This document shows positions 34,476 through 44,252 of a DNA stretch of 64,000 bases, one piece after another. The position numbers and the translations under genes are program-made. The first letter of the stretch is position 1. Each line of letters begins with the position of its first letter. Below the pieces are notes generated by a model. The model made no database searches, was not told where the DNA came from, and saw only the letters and a program-made list of their open reading frames with translations. The DNA is from an uncultured Cellvibrionales bacterium (GTDB taxonomy: Bacteria > Pseudomonadota > Gammaproteobacteria > Pseudomonadales > Cellvibrionaceae): assembly GCA_913020115.1 (NCBI GenBank), contig CAJWBQ010000019.1:27803-91802 (forward strand), read 5' to 3'.

Positions 34476-35310
34476 TGAACAAAACGTAAGTGATTTGAAC
34501 CCTTTGTTAATCGCCGTCGCTCCCAATGGGGCTCGGCGAACTCAGCAAGACCACCCAAAACTACCAATATCACCCAAAGAACTCGCCGAAACTGCGGCCC
34601 ACTGCTGTGAGGCTGGCGCTTCGATGTTGCACCTACATGTTCGAGATAAAGAAGGAGTCCACAGCCTAAGCGCCGGCCTTTATCGCACCGCCATAAAAGA
34701 AATTGAGCAGGCGGTTGGCGACCAAATGTTGATACAGGTTACCTCTGAAGCCGCAAGTCGCTACCAAACAAACGAGCAGATGAGCGCAATCAGGGAACTG
34801 GCCCCTCGCTGTGTATCTCTCGGCTTGCGTGAAATTATAAAAGACGAGAAAGGCTTTGAAGATGGCGGGAAATTCTTACGCCACCTACTGAAAGATGAAT
34901 GCCTGGTGCAGTTCATTTTATACAGCAAGGAAGATATTAATTGGTATATAAGACTATGTGCCTGCGGTGTAATTCCAACACAAAACAATCTAGTTTTACT
35001 AGTACTCGGTCGGCATGGAAAACGGCAATATCAGGAGTCGGATTTACAAAACTATCTCGATTTGTTCCAGAAGCCACAAAATTGGATGGTGTGCGCATTT
35101 GGAGCCGATGAATCAAAAGTGATGCATCATGCCATTAAACTTGGCGGACACGCCCGAGTGGGATTTGAAAACAACTTATGGCTACCAAATGGAGGTCTCG
35201 CCAATGACAATGCTGCTCTGGTAACAATCACTGCCACGCAGGCCCAGCAACAGGGCCGAGCAATAAGCAATGTGGCCGAAGCAATTAGGCTGTCAACGAA
35301 CCTGCTATAA
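34465..35310 (+). CDS. BKACE-family beta-keto acid cleavage enzyme
   Basis: A 281-residue member of the beta-keto acid cleavage (Kce/DUF849) family, which condenses a beta-keto acid with acetyl-CoA and releases acetoacetate plus a new CoA ester, using Zn. IAVAPNGARRT, AGASMLHLHVRD (the HxH zinc site), VTSEAASRY, and GGHARVGFENNLWLPNG near the C-terminus match the TIM-barrel pattern. ATG at 34465 was chosen and overlaps the dioxygenase stop by 11 bases. It is the last gene of the ring-cleavage operon, so it probably handles a keto acid arising from ring fission. No such combination is known to me as a named pathway. Confidence 0.85.
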   Translation: MVFSEQNVSDLNPLLIAVAPNGARRTQQDHPKLPISPKELAETAAHCCEAGASMLHLHVRDKEGVHSLSAGLYRTAIKEIEQAVGDQMLIQVTSEAASRYQTNEQMSAIRELAPRCVSLGLREIIKDEKGFEDGGKFLRHLLKDECLVQFILYSKEDINWYIRLCACGVIPTQNNLVLLVLGRHGKRQYQESDLQNYLDLFQKPQNWMVCAFGADESKVMHHAIKLGGHARVGFENNLWLPNGGLANDNAALVTITATQAQQQGRAISNVAEAIRLSTNLL

Positions 35311-35555
35311 ATCTAGGACTAAGGCATCGATCCACCGGAGAAAATATTATCGCCATAGATATAATTACAAAAATATGAGTCTATTCTCAGTCGATCAATC
35401 AGCTAAATAGATCTGTTAAAATAAACCTCTATTGAATTTAACCCCTTAAAACAAGCTATTTATTAGACATTTTGCCTTGATCTATGCGATAAAAAATTCA
35501 TAAATTAACGGTAAGGCGAGGTATTAAATTTTCAACAATCTGAAAAAAGTGCTAA

Positions 35556-36131
35556 TTAGTCACCAGCACTAAAAAGACTAAAAATTAATCCCACCAAGAT
35601 TTCAAGCTTTTTGTTTGAAAGTTGTCGGTAATCAAAATAAGGAACAATGATTACTCGTTGCTCCCTATTAACCGAAAAATCTGCATCAAACGCCACCATA
35701 GCAGGAAGATCCAAACTGGCCGCGTATTGGCGGCCCATTATAATATGTAAGCTTTGCTCACTCGATGATCCTTGGCTCGCATCAAATTTTTTATTAAACC
35801 AAAGTGCGGTATCGGAACCTGCCTGCAACAGAACTGCATCTCTATACGTTTGCCAATTATCGTATCGCTGCGAGCCAAAGTGTAAACTCGTAACAGCTTT
35901 TTTTTGACCCGATACAGACTCAATTTTCTGATCTAATGCATACACCAACTTTGCGTAAACGTTAAAAATCTTTCGCCAGTGATTACCAGTTTCCTTTGCG
36001 ACGCTTGCTATTTCACCAGGACTTAAAACAGTGAAATTTTTAAGATTTTGGTAGCGCGCTAATGGCGGACGATTTGCAATATGTACGCTCAACTGTGCGT
36101 TAGCAGAACCAAGACCCACTGGCTCATTCAT
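35556..36131 (-). CDS. Conserved hypothetical protein (possibly DUF6942)
   Basis: A 191-residue soluble protein without signal peptide or membrane helix. Recognisable stretches are VHIANRPPLARYQNL near the start, TGNHWRKIFNVYAKLVYAL in the middle and VVPYFDYRQLSNKKL near the end. I recall the same blocks in uncharacterised gammaproteobacterial proteins, probably the DUF6942 group, but the label is uncertain. It is convergent with the BKACE gene across 245 AT-rich bases and precedes nothing obvious on its own strand. The LysR gene lies upstream (gap 36 bp to its stop), so the two may be co-transcribed. The function is unknown. Confidence 0.65.
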   Translation of the reverse strand: MNEPVGLGSANAQLSVHIANRPPLARYQNLKNFTVLSPGEIASVAKETGNHWRKIFNVYAKLVYALDQKIESVSGQKKAVTSLHFGSQRYDNWQTYRDAVLLQAGSDTALWFNKKFDASQGSSSEQSLHIIMGRQYAASLDLPAMVAFDADFSVNREQRVIIVPYFDYRQLSNKKLEILVGLIFSLFSAGD

Positions 36132-36167
36132 GGCCTATACATCCTAGAAACTAAGATAGAAAACACC

Positions 36168-37196
36168 TCACTTATCTTCCAAAGATGCCGAACCGCGCTC
36201 CAAGCCACCCATTCGTCCAGACACATGCCCTGAGCGATAATCTTCATAAGGGTTGCCCGTTTCTCTCTGGCTTAAAAATTTGTTCACAATAGACATGATG
36301 GTGGCCTTCAACCACTGATGGGGCTCAGAGCTTTCTGAACGCTGATGGCTGACTAGCATGTAACAGATGCTGATATCTGAACCTTCAGGTAAAGGCAGCG
36401 ACACAAGGCCGCTACGCAGCTGAGGATGGCTGGCTAGAAAAGGTGGGGCTGTCATTAAACAGTCTGTACGCCTAACTACTTCAATGGCGGTAAACAAGTG
36501 TGAGGTTTCGAAGACTTCTTGTATCTGATTTTCATATTGAGCAAATGAAGATTGTTGTCGCATAAAAGCTAACTCTTCAAGATCCGGAATAAAAAGGCTG
36601 ACATGCGGCCATTTCACCAGTTTTTCCCAAGTTATAGTTTCGTGTTTTAGGGGGTGCCCTTGGCGGACCAGTAAAATTGGAGGCTGCCCCCCCATAGACT
36701 CAACATTAAAGTCTTGGCTGTAGTGATTGCGCTGCATATGAACGGCGAAATCTAGATTGCCCGCCTCGAGTTCCTCCAATTGATGCTCAATTCGACTCAG
36801 TACTTTAATCCGCATGCCAGGCGCCTCACGCTGCAGCACCTCCATGAGCGCAGGTAATAATGCAACACCAATGTACTCGGCAATGGCAATAACAAACTCA
36901 CCTTCGTAGGTGGAGGGCTCAAATTTTTGACTCGACACTAGGCCCTTAACACCCTGAAGCAAACAGGCCAAATCGGCCTGCATCTCCAGTGCCCTCGGGG
37001 TGGGCACCATACCGTAGGAGCTGCGAGTGAACAGTGGGTCATCAAGCAATTCACGCAGTCGACCAAGGGTTTTGCTCATGGCCGATTGACTGACAAACAA
37101 GCGCTCCGCCGCGCGTGAAACATTGCGCTCTTCCAGCATAACTTGAAGCGCAACAAGCAAATTGAGGTCAATTCTTGAGAGTTGTCGAGTATCCAT
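36168..37196 (-). CDS. LysR-family transcriptional regulator
   Basis: A 342-residue LysR-type regulator. The N-terminal winged helix-turn-helix has LSRIDLNLLVALQVMLEERN, VSRAAERLFVSQSAMSKTLGRL and LLDDPLFTRSSYGMVPTPRA. The effector-binding region (about 95-320) has the two-lobe periplasmic-binding-protein pattern. ATG at 37196, with AGAGG seven bases upstream, gives the usual short pre-HTH segment. The C-terminal extension after RETGNPYEDY is longer than usual and rich in Gly and Ser. It is divergent from a 24-codon small gene. The target genes and inducer are unknown. Confidence 0.92.
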   Translation of the reverse strand: MDTRQLSRIDLNLLVALQVMLEERNVSRAAERLFVSQSAMSKTLGRLRELLDDPLFTRSSYGMVPTPRALEMQADLACLLQGVKGLVSSQKFEPSTYEGEFVIAIAEYIGVALLPALMEVLQREAPGMRIKVLSRIEHQLEELEAGNLDFAVHMQRNHYSQDFNVESMGGQPPILLVRQGHPLKHETITWEKLVKWPHVSLFIPDLEELAFMRQQSSFAQYENQIQEVFETSHLFTAIEVVRRTDCLMTAPPFLASHPQLRSGLVSLPLPEGSDISICYMLVSHQRSESSEPHQWLKATIMSIVNKFLSQRETGNPYEDYRSGHVSGRMGGLERGSASLEDK

Positions 37197-37344
37197 GGTT
37201 GCCTCTGCATAAATTCGTAAGATATGAATTGTATTCATTCCTGCTACAAATTTAAAGCATTGGATGAATATCAGGAATTATCTTAAAGTAGCTTCAACGT
37301 AAACAAACGGGCCAATCAAGGCCCACCCAACCAGGAGTAACACC

Positions 37345-37419
37345 ATGTTCATTACCTTCGCTTACGGCACTTACTTAGCTCTTTTGGCCGCAGTTGCTTG
37401 GCAAGACCTTAGGGTTTAA
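37345..37419 (+). CDS. 24-residue small hydrophobic protein
   Basis: A short frame starting ATG at 37345 encodes MFITFAYGTYLALLAAVAWQ followed by DLRV and TAA. AGGAG lies seven bases upstream, and a strong intrinsic terminator begins about 27 bases after the stop, so this is a compact complete transcription unit. A perfect 5-bp hairpin (GGGCC/GGCCC, 37309-37324) sits just before the ribosome-binding site and could control translation. The peptide is one hydrophobic helix with a polar tail, consistent with a small inner-membrane protein. It is divergent from the LysR gene, which may regulate it. No homologue is recognised. Confidence 0.6.
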   Translation: MFITFAYGTYLALLAAVAWQDLRV

Positions 37420-37440
37420 CGATGAGTTGCCTAAAAAACA

Positions 37441-37470
37441 AAAAAGCCCGCATTGATTGCGGGCTTTTTT
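37441..37470. terminator. Bidirectional rho-independent terminator
   Basis: GCCCGCA (37446-37452) and TGCGGGC (37458-37464) form a perfect 7-bp stem with a 5-nt loop. Six T follow on the plus strand, and an A-rich run precedes the stem, giving T-rich sequence on the minus strand. It serves the small gene (plus) and purA (minus). Confidence 0.92.
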
Positions 37471-37522
37471 GTATCTGCAAAGACTACAGCAGGCTTAGCG
37501 TATGCAGAAGCTAATGCGTCGG

Positions 37523-38866
<1,344 letters not shown>

Positions 38867-38901
38867 TTAACAAAACACTTTGCGCAAACACGTAGGAAAA
38901 C

Positions 38902-40086
38902 CTACAGTGACTGCACTCGATACTCTCCATCTGCCAGCACAAGCTGGCGATCACAGCGATGATCCGCGGTGACGGTGCTGTCATTTAAACCGCACACGAC
39001 TCTTTCACCTTTGGCTCTAAGTGCCCGCATTGCTTGCCAGCGCTCGTGAGGCTCACCTAAGTTTGCCGGTGCAAAAATACCGGTAAACGCCGTAAATTCA
39101 GTCTGAAGTAAACTATTAATAGCGGTAATGTCCACCGAAAAACCAGTGGCCGGGCGGGCGTGACCAAACACTTCCCCTATATCGTCGTAACGACCGCCAT
39201 TGGCAATGGCATTGCCAAAACCAGGTGCAAACGCAGCAAACACAACACCGGTGTGGTAGTGATAGCCTCTGAGCTCGCTGAGGTCAAAATAAAGTTCAGC
39301 CTGCGGATAGCGCTCGCCCACCTGCGCGGAAACGAGCTGCAATTCTTCCACCGCCTTAACCGCATCACTTGAGACTTCGGCGAATAGCACTTTAGCCTCA
39401 GCTAAAACTGATGCATCTCCGGCCAGCGAAGGCAGCTTTAGCAACAGAGTCGCAATGGCAGGATCGCTAATATTTGCGTCTACCCAATGCGTAATTTCAG
39501 TGGCAGCTTTACGTTGAAGAAGCTCAAATAAGGCCTCTTCTTGCGGGGTATCAAGCTTGCCGGCCTTTGCTAAGGCTCGGAATATCCCCACATGACCTAG
39601 ATCGATGTGTAAGCTGGGCAAACCTGCGCACTGCAGAGACTCCAGCATCAGCGACACCACTTCGGCGTCGGCATTTAAGCCGGCTATTCCATAGAGTTCA
39701 ACACCAGCTTGGATCGGTGTGCGTGTAGCCAGCGGACCTCTAGGGCGGGTATACACTACATGTCCGGCATAGCACAGACGATTGGCGCCTTCACGCCTAA
39801 AGCTGTGCGCATCCATACGGGCAGTTTGTGGGGTAATATCGGCACGAATGCCTAAGGTACGGCCGCTCAATTGGTCGGTAACCTTAAAGGTTAACAGATC
39901 CAAATCGCGACCCAGGCCGATTAGCAATGAGTCGGTGTATTCCAACAAAGGTGGAATCACCAAATCATAGCCCCAGCTGCTGTAAAGGTTCAGCAGGCGG
40001 CGGCGCAATTGTTCAATTTGTTCGGCATCGGCAGGTAGAATCTCTTCTACCCCGTCAGGAAGTAACCAACGGTCGGCGCTAGTCAT
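38902..40086 (-). CDS. hisZ: ATP phosphoribosyltransferase regulatory subunit
   Basis: A 394-residue HisZ, the HisRS-like regulatory partner required by short-form HisG in the first step of histidine synthesis. It has the class II synthetase core (LLPDGVEEILPADAEQIEQL, LEYTDSL, TLGIRADITPQTARMDA, YAGHVVYT and YHTGVVFAAFAPGFG) but lacks the anticodon-binding domain of true HisRS. Its presence implies that the genome has a short HisG. It precedes purA. A 12-kb carbohydrate island lies upstream, where pseudomonads have hflC nearby. A perfect 8-bp inverted repeat occurs in its leader. Confidence 0.95.
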   Translation of the reverse strand: MTSADRWLLPDGVEEILPADAEQIEQLRRRLLNLYSSWGYDLVIPPLLEYTDSLLIGLGRDLDLLTFKVTDQLSGRTLGIRADITPQTARMDAHSFRREGANRLCYAGHVVYTRPRGPLATRTPIQAGVELYGIAGLNADAEVVSLMLESLQCAGLPSLHIDLGHVGIFRALAKAGKLDTPQEEALFELLQRKAATEITHWVDANISDPAIATLLLKLPSLAGDASVLAEAKVLFAEVSSDAVKAVEELQLVSAQVGERYPQAELYFDLSELRGYHYHTGVVFAAFAPGFGNAIANGGRYDDIGEVFGHARPATGFSVDITAINSLLQTEFTAFTGIFAPANLGEPHERWQAMRALRAKGERVVCGLNDSTVTADHRCDRQLVLADGEYRVQSL

Positions 40087-40111
40087 GGCAGTGTCTTAAT
40101 CCCATTTAGAG

Positions 40112-40132
40112 GTGCCCTTACGTAAAGGGCAC
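40112..40132. repeat. 8-bp inverted repeat in hisZ leader
   Basis: GTGCCCTT (40112-40119 region) and AAGGGCAC (40125-40132) pair perfectly around ACGTA, about 25 bases upstream of the hisZ start. It could be an operator or leader hairpin; no T-tract follows. Confidence 0.5.
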
Positions 40133-40136
40133 ACAC

Positions 40137-40163
40137 AAAAAAACCGGGCCAATAGACCCGGTT
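40137..40163 (-). terminator. Rho-independent terminator at left edge of island
   Basis: AACCGGG (40142-40148) and CCCGGTT (40157-40163) form a stem. On the minus strand it is followed by a run of seven T. It ends the oxygenase/reductase transcript and insulates hisZ. The stem is very like the one at 52079. Confidence 0.88.
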
Positions 40164-40254
40164 GACGCATTCTATCATTGTTTCTAGAGGGATGCTTAGA
40201 CTTTAACCAACAGAAACACAATTTTCAGCGACTTTTTTACGCAGCGCTGGCGGC

Positions 40255-41232
40255 TTATTCCAGACCAAGTACCACCAGTACTTTACGCTTGCGATCACCG
40301 GAATAAGGAAGACGGCCGTGCATAGCCAAATTGTTATCTACAATGGCCACATCGCCATCCTGCCAAAGCAGATTGTAAGAAACATCATTCGCAATGCCTA
40401 CAATAGTCTCAAGAAAATGTTTGGGGATTTCACTGTCATCGCCAAAACATAGAGCCTTACTAGGGTTGTCTTTCACGCCCTTCCAGCCGGAATAGGCTGC
40501 AATGATTTGATTGAAGAAGACTTTGCGCCCTGCCTCTAGAGTTCTGATGGCCGGAAGAGCTGACGTTTGTGCCGAGAGCGAACCGTCATCGTTCCACTGC
40601 CAAGAATAACCTAGGCTACCCAACTTCTCTTCCGCTTCTGTAATCGACTCAACACTTAAAGTGCCGCGCCAGCTGCGCCCTTGACCTGACTCCGGAGCGT
40701 CTTGCGCCGGCATCATGGTCGTATATTTAATGCCCTTAGCTTCCAGTTCAGCCGTTAATTTAGGCTCAGCCGCCAACAGGCGCTCGTACACAAAATCAGA
40801 ACGACAAATAACCGTTTCGCCGCCATGATCCGCCGCATTCTCACAGAATAAGGAAATAATGCCTGGGTAAATCGGCGTTTGCGCCATTTCATTGTGCAGG
40901 TAGATTTCAACGCCCTTAGGCGCTTCGTTGGCCGTAAAGACATACTCGGTATGATTCACCCGAACTGCATTCGACAAAGACTCTTTATAGGTGAAATTGG
41001 GGTACTCAAAGGCAGCAAAAAAATCGTCAAAGTCCTGCGCATCAACCACCGGGAAACCCCTGAACAAAATGGCACCACTGCACCCCAGTTCCTTTTTTAA
41101 AGACTCTACGTTTTCAGAGACCCACAACTTGGCCTGCTCAACAGTTTCCACCGAACCATCATTAACAATGATCGTTGGGAATTCCTGCGCACTGAACTTA
41201 AGGTCGACAAGCATACTGCTCGTATAAGGCAT
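40255..41232 (-). CDS. TauD/TfdA-type Fe(II)/2-oxoglutarate oxygenase, copy 1
   Basis: A 325-residue non-haem iron oxygenase. The facial triad is present as H113-x-E115 (YLHNEMAQ) and the distal H305 (AMHGRLPYSGDRKRK, with the Arg that binds 2-oxoglutarate). The HxE form is characteristic of the SyrP/clavaminate-synthase-like subgroup rather than TauD itself (HxD). SGAILFRGFPV and YKESLSNAVR are typical of the fold. ATG at 41232 follows AGGAG; the frame is open to 41301. It lies ten bases after the aldo/keto reductase, so they form one operon transcribed leftwards from the palindrome at 42241. The substrate is unknown; a sugar or its derivative is suggested by context. Confidence 0.88.
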   Translation of the reverse strand: MPYTSSMLVDLKFSAQEFPTIIVNDGSVETVEQAKLWVSENVESLKKELGCSGAILFRGFPVVDAQDFDDFFAAFEYPNFTYKESLSNAVRVNHTEYVFTANEAPKGVEIYLHNEMAQTPIYPGIISLFCENAADHGGETVICRSDFVYERLLAAEPKLTAELEAKGIKYTTMMPAQDAPESGQGRSWRGTLSVESITEAEEKLGSLGYSWQWNDDGSLSAQTSALPAIRTLEAGRKVFFNQIIAAYSGWKGVKDNPSKALCFGDDSEIPKHFLETIVGIANDVSYNLLWQDGDVAIVDNNLAMHGRLPYSGDRKRKVLVVLGLE

Positions 41233-41242
41233 GCCTGATCTC

Positions 41243-42202
41243 CTAGTCGTAGATTGGGTAAAATTTATCAAACGCCGACTCGCAAAAATCACCGGGGTCA
41301 TTGAAGCGACGATTTTTATTCAAGCCTGAGATATCACTCATCGCCTGCTCAGAAAGCTCAAAATTCAATGCTTCTAAGTTTTCGGTCAAGCGCTCCGTTT
41401 TAGTGCTTTTAGAAATCAAGCTGCAACCGCGCTGGATACCCCAACGCAAAACAACCTGGGCAGGCGTTTTACCCAAGGATTCAGCAATCGACACAACCAC
41501 AGGCTGAGTTAAGACAGATTCAAGTTCATCAGCCATATCTAATTCAAAATAAGATAAGGCGCCCAGTGGCGAGAAGGCTGTTACAGACAGGCCATAATTG
41601 TTTGCATGGCGAATAAGGCGCTCTTGAGTCAAGTAGGGATGCGATTCAATTTGCAGGTCAGTAGGCTTGATTTTCGCGTAAGACATTAGGTCACTTAACA
41701 GGCCAGTGTTGTAATTACACACACCAATAGTTTTTGCCAAACCCAACTCGACCAAATGCTCCATAGCTCTCCAAGTTTCAAACAGAGGTACAGGCGCTGT
41801 CTTCATTTCAGGCGATGCAGCTTCTGGATCAAAGATCCACTCTGGGGGGTAGCGTGTCTCAAAAGGTACAAACGGCTGGGCGATGGGGAAGTGGATTAAA
41901 TAGGAATCCAGATAATCCAAACCTAGGTCTTGCAAAGTTTTCTCGAGTGCAGGCAATACATGCTCTTCACTGTGGTAGGTGTTCCACAGCTTAGACACGA
42001 TGTATAAATCTTCTCGCGTACACAAACCGTCGGCAATCGCTTTGGCTATGCCCTGACCCACTTCAACCTCGTTGCCATAGTCACAGGCACTGTCTAGATG
42101 ACGGTAGCCAACTTTAATAGCGTTATAGACTACTTCTGCACATTGCTCGTTAGGAATTTTCCACAAGCCTAAGCCGATCTCTGGTTTTTTCTGGCCTGAC
42201 AT
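41243..42202 (-). CDS. Aldo/keto reductase, xylose-reductase-like
   Basis: A 319-residue AKR-family NAD(P)H reductase. The catalytic tetrad D37, Y42 (DSACDYGNE), K71 (VSKLW) and H104 (YLIHFPIA) is complete. The segment FVPFETRYPPEWIFDPEAAS after the catalytic His is the hallmark of the fungal-type xylose reductase branch, and FNDPGDFCESAF near the C-terminus fits too. It therefore probably reduces an aldose or an aldehyde sugar derivative. It is the first gene of the leftward operon, with TauD-like copy 1 downstream, and is divergent from the SulP gene. Confidence 0.9.
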   Translation of the reverse strand: MSGQKKPEIGLGLWKIPNEQCAEVVYNAIKVGYRHLDSACDYGNEVEVGQGIAKAIADGLCTREDLYIVSKLWNTYHSEEHVLPALEKTLQDLGLDYLDSYLIHFPIAQPFVPFETRYPPEWIFDPEAASPEMKTAPVPLFETWRAMEHLVELGLAKTIGVCNYNTGLLSDLMSYAKIKPTDLQIESHPYLTQERLIRHANNYGLSVTAFSPLGALSYFELDMADELESVLTQPVVVSIAESLGKTPAQVVLRWGIQRGCSLISKSTKTERLTENLEALNFELSEQAMSDISGLNKNRRFNDPGDFCESAFDKFYPIYD

Positions 42203-42240
42203 TTTTGCCCTCGCATTAGCTTTGCAATTGATGATATCAT

Positions 42241-42258
42241 CTATCTTATATAAGACAT
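42241..42258. promoter_or_regulatory. Palindromic operator candidate, site A
   Basis: A perfect 12-bp palindrome TCTTATATAAGA (42244-42255) within the 18-mer CTATCTTATATAAGACAT. It lies in the divergent region between the aldo/keto reductase and SulP genes. Sites B (44126) and C (48127) share it. Confidence 0.7.
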
Positions 42259-42300
42259 ATGTTTTGTCAATGAGTATCTATTACATGTGAGCTGGGCTCT

Positions 42301-44019
42301 ATGCTGAATAAGTTTTTCCCGGGGCTAAACTGGCTTCAGGGCTATCAACAAGATAATTTCAAAAGCGACCTATTTTCTGGCCTCGCCATTGCGGTAATGC
42401 TCATCCCTCAAGGCATGGGCTATGCGGTAGTCGCAGGCCTGCCACCCGAATACGGCCTATATGCCTGTATTTTTCCGCCCATCATTTACGCCTTGCTGGG
42501 CACCTCAAATAAAATATCAATTGGTCCAGTAGCACTCGATTCCATTTTAATTATTACCGGCTTGAGCGTTCTCGCCGAGCCGGGCTCTGAGCACTATTTG
42601 GAATTGGCTATCGGCCTCACCTTGATGGTTGGCATTATTCAGGGATTCTTTGGCCTGATAAAGTTTGGTTTTATCGCAAACTTTTTATCGCACCCAGTCA
42701 TTGTGGGTTATACCTCAGCCGCCTCGCTCATTATCATGGGCAGCCAATTCGAAAACATGGTGGGGATACAGGTAGAGACTGGCAATATTTTCACCCTTAT
42801 TTTTCAACTTATCCAAAAAATAGCTCAATGGAACTGGGTGACCCTTAGTATCGGCGTCATCGGTCTGCTATTTATGATTTATCCGAAAAAGATATTCTCC
42901 TCCCCGCCCTACGCACTCATTCTTTTAATCGCTGGAATGTTTTGCGCCGGAACCTGGAATCTAAGCCAGTACGGCGTTGAAGTTATTGCCTCCATACCTC
43001 AAGGCCTGCCATCACTTACTGTGCCTTCACTGTCTCTCGATGAGTTTCTCAGTCTCATCCCTGTTGCAATAACCGTGGCGCTGATGGGCTACGTGGGTAC
43101 CATGTCCATTTGTAAGTCACAGGAAAAGCCCAGCGATAAACTAAGCACCAGACCCAATCAGGAGCTGCTAGCGGTGGGCGCAGCCAATTTTATAGGCGCA
43201 TTTTTCAAGTCGTTCCCCGTGTCAGCCAGTTTTTCAAGAAGCGCGGCCTTTAGAGAAGCGGGAGCGGCCACACAGGTTTCAGCCTTAGTTTCTTCTCTTT
43301 TCATACTAATCACGGTCTTATACCTTACGCCGCTGTTTGCCCTCTACCCCCTACCCAAAGCGCTGCTCTCGGCAATTATTATTGTCTCAGTGGCCGGACT
43401 GTTTAAATACAGCCAAATGAAAACGCTGTTCCAACAAAATAGACGCGAATTCTATATATTGTTTGCCACGTTTTTGATCACCCTTTTATTAGGCGTGCAA
43501 CAAGGCCTTCTACTGGGGGTCACACTGTCCCTTTTCATGGTGATTTACAATACCGCCAACCCCCATATGACGGAGCTGGGATCCATTCAAAATGGCCGCT
43601 TGTTTCGCAACATCAACCGCTTCAATGACGCTCTCGTGCGCGATGATGTACTTATCTTTCGTTTCGACGCACCACTCTATTTCGCCAACAAAGACTACTT
43701 TGTAGAAAAACTCTACGGGATGGCCAAAAGTCGCCCCCCTGGGGTACTGAAGTTCGTGGTCTTTGATGCGGAAGCCGTTAACAGCGTGGACTGTACTGCG
43801 ATTTTAATGCTCCAGCAGGTGATTCAGAACTTTAGCGATCAAGGTATTAAGTTCTACATAACAAACCCTATTGGCCCCGTGAGAGATGTCATTAAGACCT
43901 CGGCTCTACATGACTATATGTACGGCAGTTCAATGTTTTCAACCATCAGCGATGCCATTCTTTTTATCGATGATGGCGTAGATAATCACGCCGCTGTTGC
44001 CTTGCAAACTAACGATTAG
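42301..44019 (+). CDS. SulP-family anion transporter with STAS domain
   Basis: A 572-residue SLC26/SulP transporter. The membrane domain (about 25-410) starts with the family-typical SGLAIAVMLIPQGMGYAVVAG and PPEYGLYACIFPPIIYALLG. The C-terminal STAS domain (about 440-555) contains the segment LIFRFDAPLYFANKDYF and a core with VVFDAEAVNSVDCTA. Family members carry sulfate, bicarbonate or dicarboxylates; the anion is not visible in the sequence. It lies within the carbohydrate island, divergent from the reductase/oxygenase operon with a shared palindrome between them. A role in moving sulfate or another acidic product is possible but unproven. Confidence 0.93.
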   Translation: MLNKFFPGLNWLQGYQQDNFKSDLFSGLAIAVMLIPQGMGYAVVAGLPPEYGLYACIFPPIIYALLGTSNKISIGPVALDSILIITGLSVLAEPGSEHYLELAIGLTLMVGIIQGFFGLIKFGFIANFLSHPVIVGYTSAASLIIMGSQFENMVGIQVETGNIFTLIFQLIQKIAQWNWVTLSIGVIGLLFMIYPKKIFSSPPYALILLIAGMFCAGTWNLSQYGVEVIASIPQGLPSLTVPSLSLDEFLSLIPVAITVALMGYVGTMSICKSQEKPSDKLSTRPNQELLAVGAANFIGAFFKSFPVSASFSRSAAFREAGAATQVSALVSSLFILITVLYLTPLFALYPLPKALLSAIIIVSVAGLFKYSQMKTLFQQNRREFYILFATFLITLLLGVQQGLLLGVTLSLFMVIYNTANPHMTELGSIQNGRLFRNINRFNDALVRDDVLIFRFDAPLYFANKDYFVEKLYGMAKSRPPGVLKFVVFDAEAVNSVDCTAILMLQQVIQNFSDQGIKFYITNPIGPVRDVIKTSALHDYMYGSSMFSTISDAILFIDDGVDNHAAVALQTND

Positions 44020-44125
44020 CGGAACCTGAAGAAAGCGCAAACGACGAAATCTTTTGTGTGCATTACGCGATACCCAAAACACTGAGCCTCATTGACATTA
44101 AATGGGTCTCGGGATAAGTTGTCTT

Positions 44126-44143
44126 GTAATTTATATAAGACAT
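44126..44143. promoter_or_regulatory. Palindromic operator candidate, site B
   Basis: GTAATTTATATAAGACAT: the right half TTATATAAGACAT is identical over 13 bases to site A, and the left half is degenerate. It lies 110 bases upstream of the GH31 start codon. Confidence 0.6.
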
Positions 44144-44252
44144 AAATCTTGATCGATCACGATACCGTTTATATTGGCGCAACTGCACACAAAGAATATA
44201 TGCACTATGTTTTATAAACACCTATTTTTCGACGGATTTTTGGAACAGAATA

